The notes below the pieces were generated by a model that was not told the DNA's origin, searched no databases, and saw only the letters and a list, made by a program, of their open reading frames with translations. This document shows, piece after piece, positions 14,276 to 21,319 of a DNA stretch of 21,419 nt. The stretch's first letter is position 1; each line of letters starts with the position of its first letter. Source of the stretch: JAGQNP01 sp038257245 (lineage in GTDB: Bacteria; Patescibacteriota; Saccharimonadia; Saccharimonadales; JACQNP01). The DNA lies in NCBI GenBank assembly GCA_038257245.1, contig JBBSJL010000014.1, positions 1-21,419 of the forward strand, read 5' to 3'. Position numbers and translations under genes: made by a program.

Positions 14276-15268
14276 TTAGTTAAGCTCGGAATTTTCTACG
14301 GAAATTGAAGGACCCATGCTAGTTGTTAGATATATGCTTTTTACGTAGTTACCCTTTAACCCACTAGGCTTGGCCGCCTTTAAGCTTGCTAGTATGGCTT
14401 GGGCATTCAATACGATCTTGTCTGTGCCAAAGCTTGTTTTACCAATCCCAACATGGACGATACCTGTACTATCAATTCTGTACTCAACACGGCCGGCCTT
14501 GGCTTCTTCTATGGCTTTTACGACATCGGTTGTGACAGTGCCACTCTTTGGGTTTGGCATTAGCCCCTTAGGGCCCAGAACTTTGGCATACTTACCTAGC
14601 TTTGCCATCATTAACGGTGTAGATATTAATATATCAAAATTAATTTCACCCTTGTCTAGCTTCTGCAAAAACTCTTCACTTCCAGCAATGTCAGCACCTG
14701 CTTTTTTAGCCTTTTCTACATCATCAACATCAGCAAATACTGCAACTTTAACAGTTTTTCCTGTTCCAGAAGGTAATTTAACCATGTCGCGTAAGTTTTG
14801 ATCCGCCTGTCTGGGGTCAACACCAAGACGAACATGAATTTCTACAGTTGCATCAAACTTAACTGTGCTTGTCTTGATTGCTAAGTCAATAGCTTCAACT
14901 AATGGATACTTTTTAGACTTATCGACAAGCTCAGAAGCTTTACGATAATTTTTGCTACGCCGTTCTAATAGACTTCTAGCGGGTATAACAGCAACCTTAG
15001 GTTTTGCTGCTTCTTCGGCATCTTCTGCTCTAGCAACAACTTTTCGTTCTTCCTTTGCTTGCTTTTCCTCTACTTCTGCGATGGCTTTAGCACTTCGTTT
15101 ACCGGCTTTTGCAGTTTCTACTTTCTTTTCTTCTGGAACTATAGTTGGCTCCTCAGAGTTTATAGAATTAGCCTTTATTGCTGATTCGATTTCAGCAATA
15201 GTGTTTTTTGCTGACACATCTAGTTTTAATTTCTTTGCTTCTTGTAATAGTTCGGCTTTCTTGGCCAT
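14276..15268 (-). CDS. rplA: 50S ribosomal protein L1 with an N-terminal SAP/HeH-like domain
   Basis: L1 builds the mobile E-site stalk of the large subunit and commonly represses rplK-rplA translation. The core (about residues 103-330) is typical: KNYRKASELVDKSKKYPLVE, VDPRQADQNLRDMVKLPSGT, LMPNPKSGTVT (about 237-247) and GRVEYRIDSTGIVHVGIG. The protein is 330 aa rather than the usual about 230. The first 35 residues (AELLQEAKKLKLDVSAKNTI...) look like a SAP/HeH helix-extension-helix nucleic-acid-binding unit. Residues 36-98 are a charged Glu/Lys/Ala linker. The start is supported by AAAGGAG about 8 nt upstream and by the absence of a better start at the core. Identity of the core is certain; the extra domain is an inference from pattern. 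Confidence 0.95.
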   Translation of the reverse strand: MAKKAELLQEAKKLKLDVSAKNTIAEIESAIKANSINSEEPTIVPEEKKVETAKAGKRSAKAIAEVEEKQAKEERKVVARAEDAEEAAKPKVAVIPARSLLERRSKNYRKASELVDKSKKYPLVEAIDLAIKTSTVKFDATVEIHVRLGVDPRQADQNLRDMVKLPSGTGKTVKVAVFADVDDVEKAKKAGADIAGSEEFLQKLDKGEINFDILISTPLMMAKLGKYAKVLGPKGLMPNPKSGTVTTDVVKAIEEAKAGRVEYRIDSTGIVHVGIGKTSFGTDKIVLNAQAILASLKAAKPSGLKGNYVKSIYLTTSMGPSISVENSELN

Positions 15269-15333
15269 TGATCATTCTCCTTTGTGGTACAAACCCAGCG
15301 AAATTATATGCCGGTCCCACGTTGATTAATTTA

Positions 15334-15762
15334 TTATCCTTGAACTTCTATCCCCATACTACGCGCCGTGCCAGCTACCATCTTTTTTGTAGCTTCAAGA
15401 TCATCAGCGTTCATGTCTCCCATCTTTTCTTGGGCAATCTCCGTTAGAGCAGCATCCGTCAATTTTTCGGGTAGTTTTTCGCTGTTTGGTTTACCCGAAC
15501 CTTTTTTAATACCCAGCTTTTGACGAATTAAGTCGTCTGTTGGCTGTGATACGACCCGAAAAGTCATAGATTTATCATCATAAACAGTAATATGCGCCGT
15601 AACAATACCACGCATTTCCTTTGTTTGGTCGTTAAACGGTTGGACAAAGTCCATCATATTTACGCCGTATTGGCCTAGAGTGCTTCCTACTGGTGGAGCT
15701 GCACTAGCTTTACCAGCCGCGAGTTTCATTTTTAGATTAGCTTTTACTTTTTTTCCTGCCAT
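15334..15762 (-). CDS. rplK: 50S ribosomal protein L11
   Basis: L11 forms the GTPase-associated centre with L10 and 23S rRNA. The 142-aa length is normal. Seen are KANLKMKLAAGKASAAPPVG with GSTLGQYGVNMMDFVQPFND, the N-terminal domain with the proline-rich helix, and a C-terminal RNA-binding domain ending KKMVAGTARSMGIEVQG. The residue that is usually Ala in GPALGQ is Thr here (GSTLGQ). The ATG at 15760-15762 fits the family start, but the nearest Shine-Dalgarno (AAGGAG) is 30 nt upstream with a hairpin between. It has its own promoter and is followed after 65 nt by rplA. Confidence 0.96.
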   Translation of the reverse strand: MAGKKVKANLKMKLAAGKASAAPPVGSTLGQYGVNMMDFVQPFNDQTKEMRGIVTAHITVYDDKSMTFRVVSQPTDDLIRQKLGIKKGSGKPNSEKLPEKLTDAALTEIAQEKMGDMNADDLEATKKMVAGTARSMGIEVQG

Positions 15763-15775
15763 AGTTTGTTGCGAA

Positions 15776-15790
15776 TCAGTAAATTACTGA
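15776..15790 (-). promoter_or_regulatory. Hairpin between the Shine-Dalgarno and start codon of rplK
   Basis: TCAGTA-ATT-TACTGA forms a perfect 6-bp stem with a 3-nt loop in the rplK leader. AAGGAG (15793-15798) lies immediately 5' of it and the ATG 13 nt 3' of it. Folding would shorten the effective spacing from 30 to about 15 nt. It could be a site for feedback control, for example by L1. Confidence 0.5.
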
Positions 15791-15835
15791 CTCTCCTTCC
15801 CTTTCATATATTAGATAGAAGTGCGTAACTGATAG

Positions 15836-15864
15836 ATTGTACTATAAATTACCCCTGTTGTCTA
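15836..15864 (-). promoter_or_regulatory. Promoter of rplK-rplA
   Basis: -35 TAGACA (15859-15864), 17 bp, -10 TACAAT (15836-15841) on the minus strand, located just after the preceding small gene. It gives a leader of about 67 nt before rplK. Confidence 0.65.
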
Positions 15865-15873
15865 GGTTAATAA

Positions 15874-16182
15874 TCAAGTGGTTAATAGGCTATCGATTTC
15901 AGCAAAGCATCTAGATAGATCTTTATTAAACTCTACTCCATCATGACGGCCTTCGGCAATTCGTCCAAAAATCTGTTGTGCCTGTATATCTATTAGAGCT
16001 GTGTTGCCGACTCGCGCTGCATATCTAGCAACCTCTACTCGCCACCAAGGGTCATCATATTCAGCATCTCCGGCATAGCAATACTCAACCACGTCACTTT
16101 CGGCTTCAGGATAATCATCTATTTGTGTTGCACCCAGCTCAGGGGCAAAATCTTTAATTGATTCGCAGTCCATACATCCCAT
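15874..16182 (-). CDS. Small acidic hypothetical protein between nusG and rplK
   Basis: I do not recognise this 102-aa product. It starts MGCMDCESIKDFAPELG, with a C-x-x-C pair at residues 3 and 6. The next part is rich in Asp/Glu/Tyr (DDYPEAESDVVEYCYAGDAE). A helical second half follows (WWRVEVARYAARVGNTALID, then IFGRIAEGRHDGVEFNKDLS). There are no membrane segments. The ATG is 2 nt after the nusG stop, so it is likely translationally coupled to nusG. A second in-frame ATG four codons in is also possible. The length, continuous frame and position in a tight operon support a real gene, but its function is unknown. Confidence 0.65.
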   Translation of the reverse strand: MGCMDCESIKDFAPELGATQIDDYPEAESDVVEYCYAGDAEYDDPWWRVEVARYAARVGNTALIDIQAQQIFGRIAEGRHDGVEFNKDLSRCFAEIDSLLTT

Positions 16183-16184
16183 GG

Positions 16185-16727
16185 CTATACTCGCTTTACT
16201 TGGAGGCTGTCGAGCTCTACTGGAGTTTCACGACCAAACATATTCACAAGCACTTTTAGCTTGCCTTTAGCCGCATCAATTTCGTTAATTGATCCGTCAA
16301 AGCCTTTAAATGGTCCGTCGGTAATGTTAACAACGTCACCGACTTTGTAGTCGATCTTATGCTTAGGTTCTGCTCGACCCATGCGTTTCATAATCTTTTC
16401 CATTTCGTCTTCGCTGACGGGAGTAGGTTCAGAACCACTACCGACAAACCCAGTAACTGATGGAGTATTCCGGACAGTATACCAAGCGTCTTCGCTCATT
16501 TTCATCTGTACGAGTACATAACCTTGAAATATCCGCTTTTCAACTACTTTTCGTTTGCCGTTCTTAACTTCTATCATTTTTTCTTTGGGGACAATCACCT
16601 GAAAGATCTTGTCTTTCATATCCAAGCTCTCAGCGCGTTGGCTAATGCTTTCTTTTACCTTTTCCTCATATCCACTATATGTGTGAATAGCATACCACTG
16701 CTTGCTAGCATCGTAACGTTTGCTCAT
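16185..16727 (-). CDS. nusG: Transcription termination/antitermination factor NusG
   Basis: NusG binds RNA polymerase and links it to Rho or the ribosome. The 180-aa length is standard. The NGN domain shows QWYAIHTYSGYEEKVKESI (about 10-28), RIFQGYVLVQMKMSEDAWYT (about 64-83) and TPSVTGFVGSG (88-98). The KOW domain is YKVGDVVNITDGPFKGFDGS near 127-146, ending VNMFGRETPVELDSLQVKRV. Its ATG overlaps the secE stop (ATGA), and AAGGAG lies 11 nt upstream within secE. This is the conserved secE-nusG pair. Confidence 0.96.
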   Translation of the reverse strand: MSKRYDASKQWYAIHTYSGYEEKVKESISQRAESLDMKDKIFQVIVPKEKMIEVKNGKRKVVEKRIFQGYVLVQMKMSEDAWYTVRNTPSVTGFVGSGSEPTPVSEDEMEKIMKRMGRAEPKHKIDYKVGDVVNITDGPFKGFDGSINEIDAAKGKLKVLVNMFGRETPVELDSLQVKRV

Positions 16728-17128
16728 GATAACAATAACTCCTTAAATATTTTATCTAATCCGTAGTCAACCAACGCGATCATTACGCCAAAAATTATTG
16801 CAAAAATCAAAACAGCGATTGTTAGTTTGGTTGTCTCTTTGCGGCCTGGCCAGGTAACGAGCTTGAGTTCATGCCATGCATTAACAAAGTACATCGGCGT
16901 AATTCGGCGTTTCTTATTGAGAAAACGTCCGGCTTTATTGTCAGGAAGAGGTAAATACACTTCTTTCTTACCAATGTTTTTGGCGGCAGTAAACGGTTTT
17001 TTAACATAAGCACTGGTTTTTTTTACGTACCTGTTTTTTTGTTTTTTTGGTTCTTGGCTACTTTTGACGTGGTCGCGCATTGTAGACGACTTTTTCTTTG
17101 ACTTGTCAGATTTGTTATCTGTGGCCAC
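16724..17128 (-). CDS. secE: Preprotein translocase subunit SecE with long basic N-terminus
   Basis: SecE clamps the SecY channel in the membrane. The conserved cytoplasmic amphipathic segment is HELKLVTWPGRKETTKL (about residues 86-102), followed by one transmembrane helix (about 103-126, IAVLIFAIIFGVMIALVDYG). The 134-aa protein has a Lys/Ser-rich, probably disordered N-terminal extension of about 75 residues, unlike the about 60-aa single-span form of most Gram-positives. The three-span E. coli form is of similar length but has extra membrane helices, which are not present here. The start is GTG with AGGAG 5 nt upstream. It is the first gene of the secE-nusG unit. Confidence 0.93.
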   Translation of the reverse strand: MATDNKSDKSKKKSSTMRDHVKSSQEPKKQKNRYVKKTSAYVKKPFTAAKNIGKKEVYLPLPDNKAGRFLNKKRRITPMYFVNAWHELKLVTWPGRKETTKLTIAVLIFAIIFGVMIALVDYGLDKIFKELLLS

Positions 17129-17151
17129 AACAACTCCTAAATTAAAAATAA

Positions 17152-17166
17152 CCTACTATTTGTAGG
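17152..17166 (-). other. Small hairpin in the secE leader
   Basis: CCTAC and GTAGG form a 5-bp stem with a 5-nt loop, followed on the minus strand by TTATTTTT. It lies between the secE promoter and start codon. The stem is short for a terminator, so it is at best a weak attenuator. Confidence 0.3.
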
Positions 17167-17179
17167 TCTTGTAAAGTCA

Positions 17180-17208
17180 ATTCTAGCACTACTTATTAAA
17201 TTTATCAA
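17180..17208 (-). promoter_or_regulatory. Promoter of secE-nusG
   Basis: -35 TTGATA (17203-17208), 17 bp, -10 TAGAAT (17180-17185) on the minus strand, giving a leader of about 45 nt. Its -35 overlaps the -35 of the divergent glycosyltransferase promoter. Confidence 0.7.
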
Positions 17209-17230
17209 TATCAATTATCTGGTTTATAAT
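17202..17230 (+). promoter_or_regulatory. Promoter of the membrane glycosyltransferase gene
   Basis: -35 TTATCA (17202-17207), 17 bp, -10 TATAAT (17225-17230). Only 9 nt separate the -10 box from the ATG at 17240 and there is no Shine-Dalgarno, so the mRNA is probably leaderless or nearly so. Confidence 0.7.
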
Positions 17231-17239
17231 CTTAACTAA

Positions 17240-18721
17240 ATGGTAATGCTAATCATTATTTTGTGTGGGGCTATCGAAATGCTCATGTATGTGAGCGAGG
17301 TGTGGAAGTGGCGAAAATACTACATATATTTACCCCTAGTGTTCAATCTAAGCTGCTGGGCACTACTCTATATGCAAGGGTTTAAGTATATGTCACTGGG
17401 TTTCGTAACAGTAATTTTTGTTTTTAGATTTATTAACTACTTTAGAATAATAAAAAACCGAATCCATTCTAAACATTTGCGACAAGCTGCTTTTTTGACC
17501 TCATTGATGTTAGTTACTGCCCTTGTAATAATCATAGGATTGAATGAATACCTATTCTCTGGTATTGATTTATATCAAATAAAGTACGTTCAAGTGCTGC
17601 AATTAATAATTGCTACGGTCGTTCTAGTGATTACAAGTATCAATATATTAAAACTAATGAAGACTCCTCGGTTTAGTAACTACAGTGATAGTGAGCTGCC
17701 GACAGTCAGTGTTTGCGTACCAGCTCGCAACGAGACACAACAGTTAGAAATATGTCTGACTAGTTTGCTAGCTAGTAACTATCCAAAGCTTGAGATAATA
17801 GTTTACGATGACTGCTCTAATGACAGTACTCCAGAACAGATTAAAAAATTTGCACACGATGGCGTGAGATTTATACAAGGAACTCCTCCTGACGATACTT
17901 GGTTACCTAAAAACTTTGCATATCAAAAACTTGCCGAAGCAGCGCAAGGAGAATTTGTATTGTTTTGTGGGGTAGATACAAGATTTGCAGCCCATACGAT
18001 TACTAAACTAGTCAGTGTGATGTTAACCAACGGAAAACATATGATATCAATACTACCCAGGCGTCAGATAAATAATCATCTTGCTGGGTTTATTCAACCA
18101 ATGCGGTATTGGTGGGAGCTAACACTGCCTCGTTGGTATATAAACAGCCCTCCAGTTCTTAGTACTGCTTGGATTGTTAACAGGAGTGAGTTTATTCGGA
18201 TTGGAGGCTTTAAGGCCGTAAAACGCTCCATATTGCCTGAGAGAAGTTTTGCAATGAGATTTAATTTGGGTGACAAGTATGCATTTATTGGTGCCAGTGA
18301 CCTTATTGACGTTCAAACCGTAAAACCTATTGAAGACCAACGCCAAACAGCAATAAGGGTTCGATATCCACAAATACATCGAAGACCAGAATTAGTGTTG
18401 CTACTTTCAATTACCGAAATAATTACCTTCGTATTGCCTTATGTTTTTCTCATCTATGGCCTGTTATTGGTCAATTGGCTTACAATCATAATAGCGTCAT
18501 TAGCAATAATTACTAATACGATTACGCATGTGCTAATAACAATCATTAGTAACCCATCGAACGTGCCTCTTGCGTTACTAAATTTCCCCATTATAGTTGC
18601 GACCGAGTTAGTCCTCGGAATAGAATCTATGCTCAGATACGAGTTCATGCAAGTAAACTGGAAAGACAGAAATATTTGCTTACCAGTCATGCACGTTGTA
18701 CCAAAATTGCCAGATCTCTAG
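17240..18721 (+). CDS. Membrane-bound family 2 glycosyltransferase
   Basis: The 493-aa product has about four N-terminal membrane segments (residues 3-20, 29-45, 50-68 and 85-105, with another near 118-137). A GT-A catalytic domain begins LPTVSVCVPARNE (153-165) and contains the nucleotide-binding DDCSNDST (190-197), TWLPKNFAYQKLAEAAQGEF (220-239) and VDT at 245-247 in place of the usual DAD. Three more hydrophobic segments lie near the C-terminus (about 395-455). It would transfer an activated sugar to a lipid or glycan at the cytoplasmic membrane, presumably for surface polysaccharide; donor and acceptor are unknown. The QxxRW motif of processive synthases is not evident. It is the only plus-strand protein gene here, is divergent from secE, and converges on the histidine kinase with 4 bp between stops. 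Confidence 0.82.
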   Translation: MVMLIIILCGAIEMLMYVSEVWKWRKYYIYLPLVFNLSCWALLYMQGFKYMSLGFVTVIFVFRFINYFRIIKNRIHSKHLRQAAFLTSLMLVTALVIIIGLNEYLFSGIDLYQIKYVQVLQLIIATVVLVITSINILKLMKTPRFSNYSDSELPTVSVCVPARNETQQLEICLTSLLASNYPKLEIIVYDDCSNDSTPEQIKKFAHDGVRFIQGTPPDDTWLPKNFAYQKLAEAAQGEFVLFCGVDTRFAAHTITKLVSVMLTNGKHMISILPRRQINNHLAGFIQPMRYWWELTLPRWYINSPPVLSTAWIVNRSEFIRIGGFKAVKRSILPERSFAMRFNLGDKYAFIGASDLIDVQTVKPIEDQRQTAIRVRYPQIHRRPELVLLLSITEIITFVLPYVFLIYGLLLVNWLTIIIASLAIITNTITHVLITIISNPSNVPLALLNFPIIVATELVLGIESMLRYEFMQVNWKDRNICLPVMHVVPKLPDL

Positions 18722-18725
18722 GCAA

Positions 18726-19856
18726 CTAGGTAGTTTGTTTATCCGGCTCCTCGGCACTAATGTTGGGTATAAATATATGGAATGTCGAGCCCTGGTTTAA
18801 CTTACTCTCTACGTCGATTTCTGCGTGAAGTATTCGGGTCAGTTTCATAGTTACGTAAAGCCCAAGTCCAGTGCCATTATTTTGCCTTGTCCTGTAGTCC
18901 TCCGAACGGAAAAATTTATCGAACACACGTTCTTGATCTGCCTTGCTAATACCTATACCAGTATCTCTAACATAAAAAAGTATGCCATCGTCTTTGTTCT
19001 TGGCGCCAAGTGTTACTGAGCCTTTTTCAGTATATTTAATGGCGTTTGTAAGGAAGTTCTGGAGTATTTCGCGCACGTATAGGCGCCCGGAGCTTAACAC
19101 TTCAAGATCACTGGGTGTTTCAGTTAGTACTTCGAGTCCTTTAGCAGTAGCGTCATTTTTGTAGGTAGCGGCTAGTTCCTTGATGAGCTCATGTGCATTA
19201 ATCATTTCGATTTCAAGCGTTAGTTTACCCCGTTCAGCTCTCGATAAGGTAGCTAGATCGTTCATCATTCCAGCTAAAAATACTACCTGTTCGTGGGCTT
19301 GGTTTAGTGTTTCTTTGATCGCTGGGTTATCTATGCCAGATTTATCAAATATAAACTCCGCGTTACCAATATTCCCTTCGGCTATCGCAATTGGTGTTCT
19401 TAGTTCGTGGCTGATTACGCTTATAAATTCGTCGCGTTCTTCTTCTAGAGATTTTTCACGGGTGATGTCCCTCAATAATAATACGAAACCTTTCATGCCC
19501 TCCATACCAAAACCTAATCGTACAGGTGCGATACTTATATAAAGATTGACAGTACTCTTGTCGGGATACTGAATTTTCCAATCTCTAGAGCTAATCGACG
19601 TTTTTATTCCATTAATTAGGCCGTTTACGTCGACGTCTTGGTTGTTATTATCAATAAGTTTTAGCACTGACGATATAGATTTACCAGCTAGTGTAGTGTT
19701 GATATCTAGGATATTTAACGCAGCGCCATTAGTTATTACTACCTTTTTATCTTCGTCAATCGCAACTACGCCATCAGCCATACTGTTGATTAGGCTTGTT
19801 AGCCGCTCACGTTCTAACGCACTTGTGTCTTTAGTCTTTATTGTTTTTTTAGCCAT
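18726..19856 (-). CDS. Soluble PAS-domain sensor histidine kinase, orphan
   Basis: The 376-aa product has no membrane segment, so it is probably cytoplasmic. Residues about 17-130 form a PAS domain (SLINSMADGVVAIDEDKKVV, ITNGAALNILDIN). The HisKA dimerisation helix has the phosphorylated histidine H150 in EFISVISHELRTPIA. The ATPase domain has the N box NFLTNAIKYTEKG, the G1 box VRDTGIGISKADQERVFDKF and the G2 box GTGLGLYVTMKL. No response regulator gene is in the window, so its partner must be elsewhere. There is no Shine-Dalgarno; an extended -10 box lies 7 nt upstream of the ATG, so it is probably transcribed separately from the upstream metallopeptidase as a leaderless mRNA. Its 3' end meets the convergent glycosyltransferase. 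Confidence 0.93.
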   Translation of the reverse strand: MAKKTIKTKDTSALERERLTSLINSMADGVVAIDEDKKVVITNGAALNILDINTTLAGKSISSVLKLIDNNNQDVDVNGLINGIKTSISSRDWKIQYPDKSTVNLYISIAPVRLGFGMEGMKGFVLLLRDITREKSLEEERDEFISVISHELRTPIAIAEGNIGNAEFIFDKSGIDNPAIKETLNQAHEQVVFLAGMMNDLATLSRAERGKLTLEIEMINAHELIKELAATYKNDATAKGLEVLTETPSDLEVLSSGRLYVREILQNFLTNAIKYTEKGSVTLGAKNKDDGILFYVRDTGIGISKADQERVFDKFFRSEDYRTRQNNGTGLGLYVTMKLTRILHAEIDVESKLNQGSTFHIFIPNISAEEPDKQTT

Positions 19857-19863
19857 TAGAAGT

Positions 19864-19872
19864 ATTATGCCA
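19864..19872 (-). promoter_or_regulatory. Extended -10 promoter for the histidine kinase
   Basis: The minus strand reads TGG-CATAAT, then ACTTCTA (7 nt), then ATG. No Shine-Dalgarno is present. The -35 is weak (TTGGCT at 19 bp). It lies in the 27-bp gap after the metallopeptidase gene. Confidence 0.5.
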
Positions 19873-19883
19873 CAAGTTAATAT

Positions 19884-20585
19884 TTATAAGCCAACGACAT
19901 GTGGTTTTTTGCTAGATAGTTGTTTCCTGATTTCTTTAGCTTCAGGCATACAGCTAACCAAATAGTCCCAAAATTTAGCATTGTGGGCCATATGCACCGT
20001 ATGAGTTAGTTCGTGCAGTATTACATAATCAATCTGCTTCCAGGATAGCTGCATCATGAAACAGCTAAGAGTAATGTCTTTTTTGTTTGTACAGCTCCCC
20101 CAACGGCTTTTAAGTGTCTTGATCGATACCGAGTTAAATGTGAAGCTGTTATGATCAGCTAAGTATTTTAGTCGTTGTGGCAGAAGTTCTTTAGCTTCGT
20201 TCGTAAGAGCTTGTATGCACTTTTTATTAGCTATCGCCTGGACGATTGGATCGTCATAACGAAGTGTCTCGGGGAATTTAACACGTATTTCGTTGTTACC
20301 AACAGTAGAATAAGGGCGCTTTACGTTTGCAGGTACTAGAAACAATCTGTGAGCTTTCCCAATCTTAGTGCCACTAATCAGCACTGACTCTGGTAGTTTG
20401 TGGTTATCAATCCAGATAGCCTTACTGTGAACAAACTTTAAAGCTGTGTTATACGTTGTCCAGCTCGGGACAGAGACGTTTACTAAATTATTAGGTTTTA
20501 TTGTGAGTCGTAAATGTTTAGAACGAGTAGATTTTACAATTCTAACTCTTCCAACCCCATCAACATCAAAAAATTTATGTGACAT
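19884..20585 (-). CDS. YgjP/SprT-like zinc metallopeptidase family protein (DUF45)
   Basis: The 233-aa product has the family pattern: an N-terminal beta region (VRIVKSTRSKHLRLTIKPNN), SIKTLKSRWGSCTNKKDITL (about 152-171), and the zinc motif VILHELTHTVHMAHNAKFW (about 186-204) with HELTH, a third ligand histidine in HNAKFW and the catalytic Glu. The family is annotated as a M48-like metal-dependent hydrolase; E. coli YgjP is reported as a UTP pyrophosphatase, so the true substrate is open. Its ATG overlaps the kinase stop by one base (TAATG), showing an operon with the upstream P-loop kinase. The metal site is intact, in contrast to the lost zinc sites in RecR and DnaX. Confidence 0.88.
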   Translation of the reverse strand: MSHKFFDVDGVGRVRIVKSTRSKHLRLTIKPNNLVNVSVPSWTTYNTALKFVHSKAIWIDNHKLPESVLISGTKIGKAHRLFLVPANVKRPYSTVGNNEIRVKFPETLRYDDPIVQAIANKKCIQALTNEAKELLPQRLKYLADHNSFTFNSVSIKTLKSRWGSCTNKKDITLSCFMMQLSWKQIDYVILHELTHTVHMAHNAKFWDYLVSCMPEAKEIRKQLSSKKPHVVGL

Positions 20586-21247
20586 TAGTTAATAGATATA
20601 TTACGTCGACTGTTGTCAACTCTGCCGCTGTAAGCGTTTGGTACCAAATTTACTAAGCCAGGCTTAACTAGTCCAGTCTGGGCGTTGTCAGCAGAAACTA
20701 CCGATACATCAAATAATTTCTTGATGGCTGCGTTACGTTGGGTTTGGTAGTTGTGCTTGCCACTAATAACCACATAATCTTCAGTGGTTGTAGGATTTTG
20801 CATTTTGGTTAGCTGTTCTTCATAGCTTGTTCTGTCTAACGGATTAGCGTATTTGTCATCACTTTTGCGGCGGTCCCGCTTTACAACTCTAGAAAAGGCG
20901 CTTTCGATATCGATTTGTGGCCAAACCAGTAAGGGAAATGATTTTGTATCATGGGCCACTTCTCTAACAGCTCTACGAATCGTAGACTTACTGACGTCTC
21001 CATCGTAAATAACACTCATGCCGGCGTTCAGAAACTCTTCGGACATGTACTGCATAAGATGAGAAACAATTTCATTTTCTTGCTTATCATATCTGGGGTC
21101 TTCAAAAAGTTCGTATCGCACACGGTCACTCTGCAGATGTACTGCTCCAATATCATCAGCAAATTGTCGTGCAAAGTATGTCTTGCCTGAGCCAGGAAAA
21201 CCATAAAGCATTATTAAGACGGGTTTATTTAGCACATACTTCTTCAC
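20585..21247 (-). CDS. P-loop kinase-like ATPase (AAA_33/zeta-like), unknown substrate
   Basis: The 220-aa product has Walker A LYGFPGSGKTYFARQFA (about 14-30), VHLQSDRVRYELFEDPRYD (about 36-54) as in the small-molecule kinase/polynucleotide kinase group, a second-strand motif MSVIYDGDVSKSTIRRAVR (about 76-94) and a basic lid-like stretch VVKRDRRKSDDKY. It would phosphorylate a small molecule, RNA end or sugar; the substrate cannot be read from sequence. The last about 40 residues are low-complexity. The start is GTG at 21245-21247, 7 nt after an extended -10 box and without a Shine-Dalgarno. A GTG four codons later is an alternative. It is co-transcribed with the YgjP-like gene and divergent from tRNA-Trp. 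Confidence 0.75.
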   Translation of the reverse strand: MKKYVLNKPVLIMLYGFPGSGKTYFARQFADDIGAVHLQSDRVRYELFEDPRYDKQENEIVSHLMQYMSEEFLNAGMSVIYDGDVSKSTIRRAVREVAHDTKSFPLLVWPQIDIESAFSRVVKRDRRKSDDKYANPLDRTSYEEQLTKMQNPTTTEDYVVISGKHNYQTQRNAAIKKLFDVSVVSADNAQTGLVKPGLVNLVPNAYSGRVDNSRRNISIN

Positions 21248-21254
21248 CCCAACA

Positions 21255-21283
21255 TTTATAACAGATTTGGCCGCGTTTTTAAA
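21255..21283 (-). promoter_or_regulatory. Extended -10 promoter of the P-loop kinase operon
   Basis: On the minus strand: -35 TTTAAA (21278-21283), 17 bp, TGT-TATAAA (-10 at 21255-21260), then TGTTGGG (7 nt), then GTG. This suggests a leaderless mRNA starting with GTG. Confidence 0.55.
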
Positions 21284-21287
21284 GTAG

Positions 21288-21316
21288 GTGACAACAAAAG
21301 TAATGTAATCTATTAT
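21288..21316 (+). promoter_or_regulatory. Promoter of tRNA-Trp
   Basis: -35 GTGACA (21288-21293), 17 bp, -10 TATTAT (21311-21316). The predicted start near 21323 gives a 5' leader of about 20 nt that RNase P would remove. Confidence 0.6.
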
Positions 21317-21319
21317 ACT

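Noticed and set aside
15303..15308. TATAAT in the rplK-rplA gap as an internal rplA promoter
   Set aside because: No acceptable -35 at 16-18 bp; the box alone is expected by chance in AT-rich DNA.
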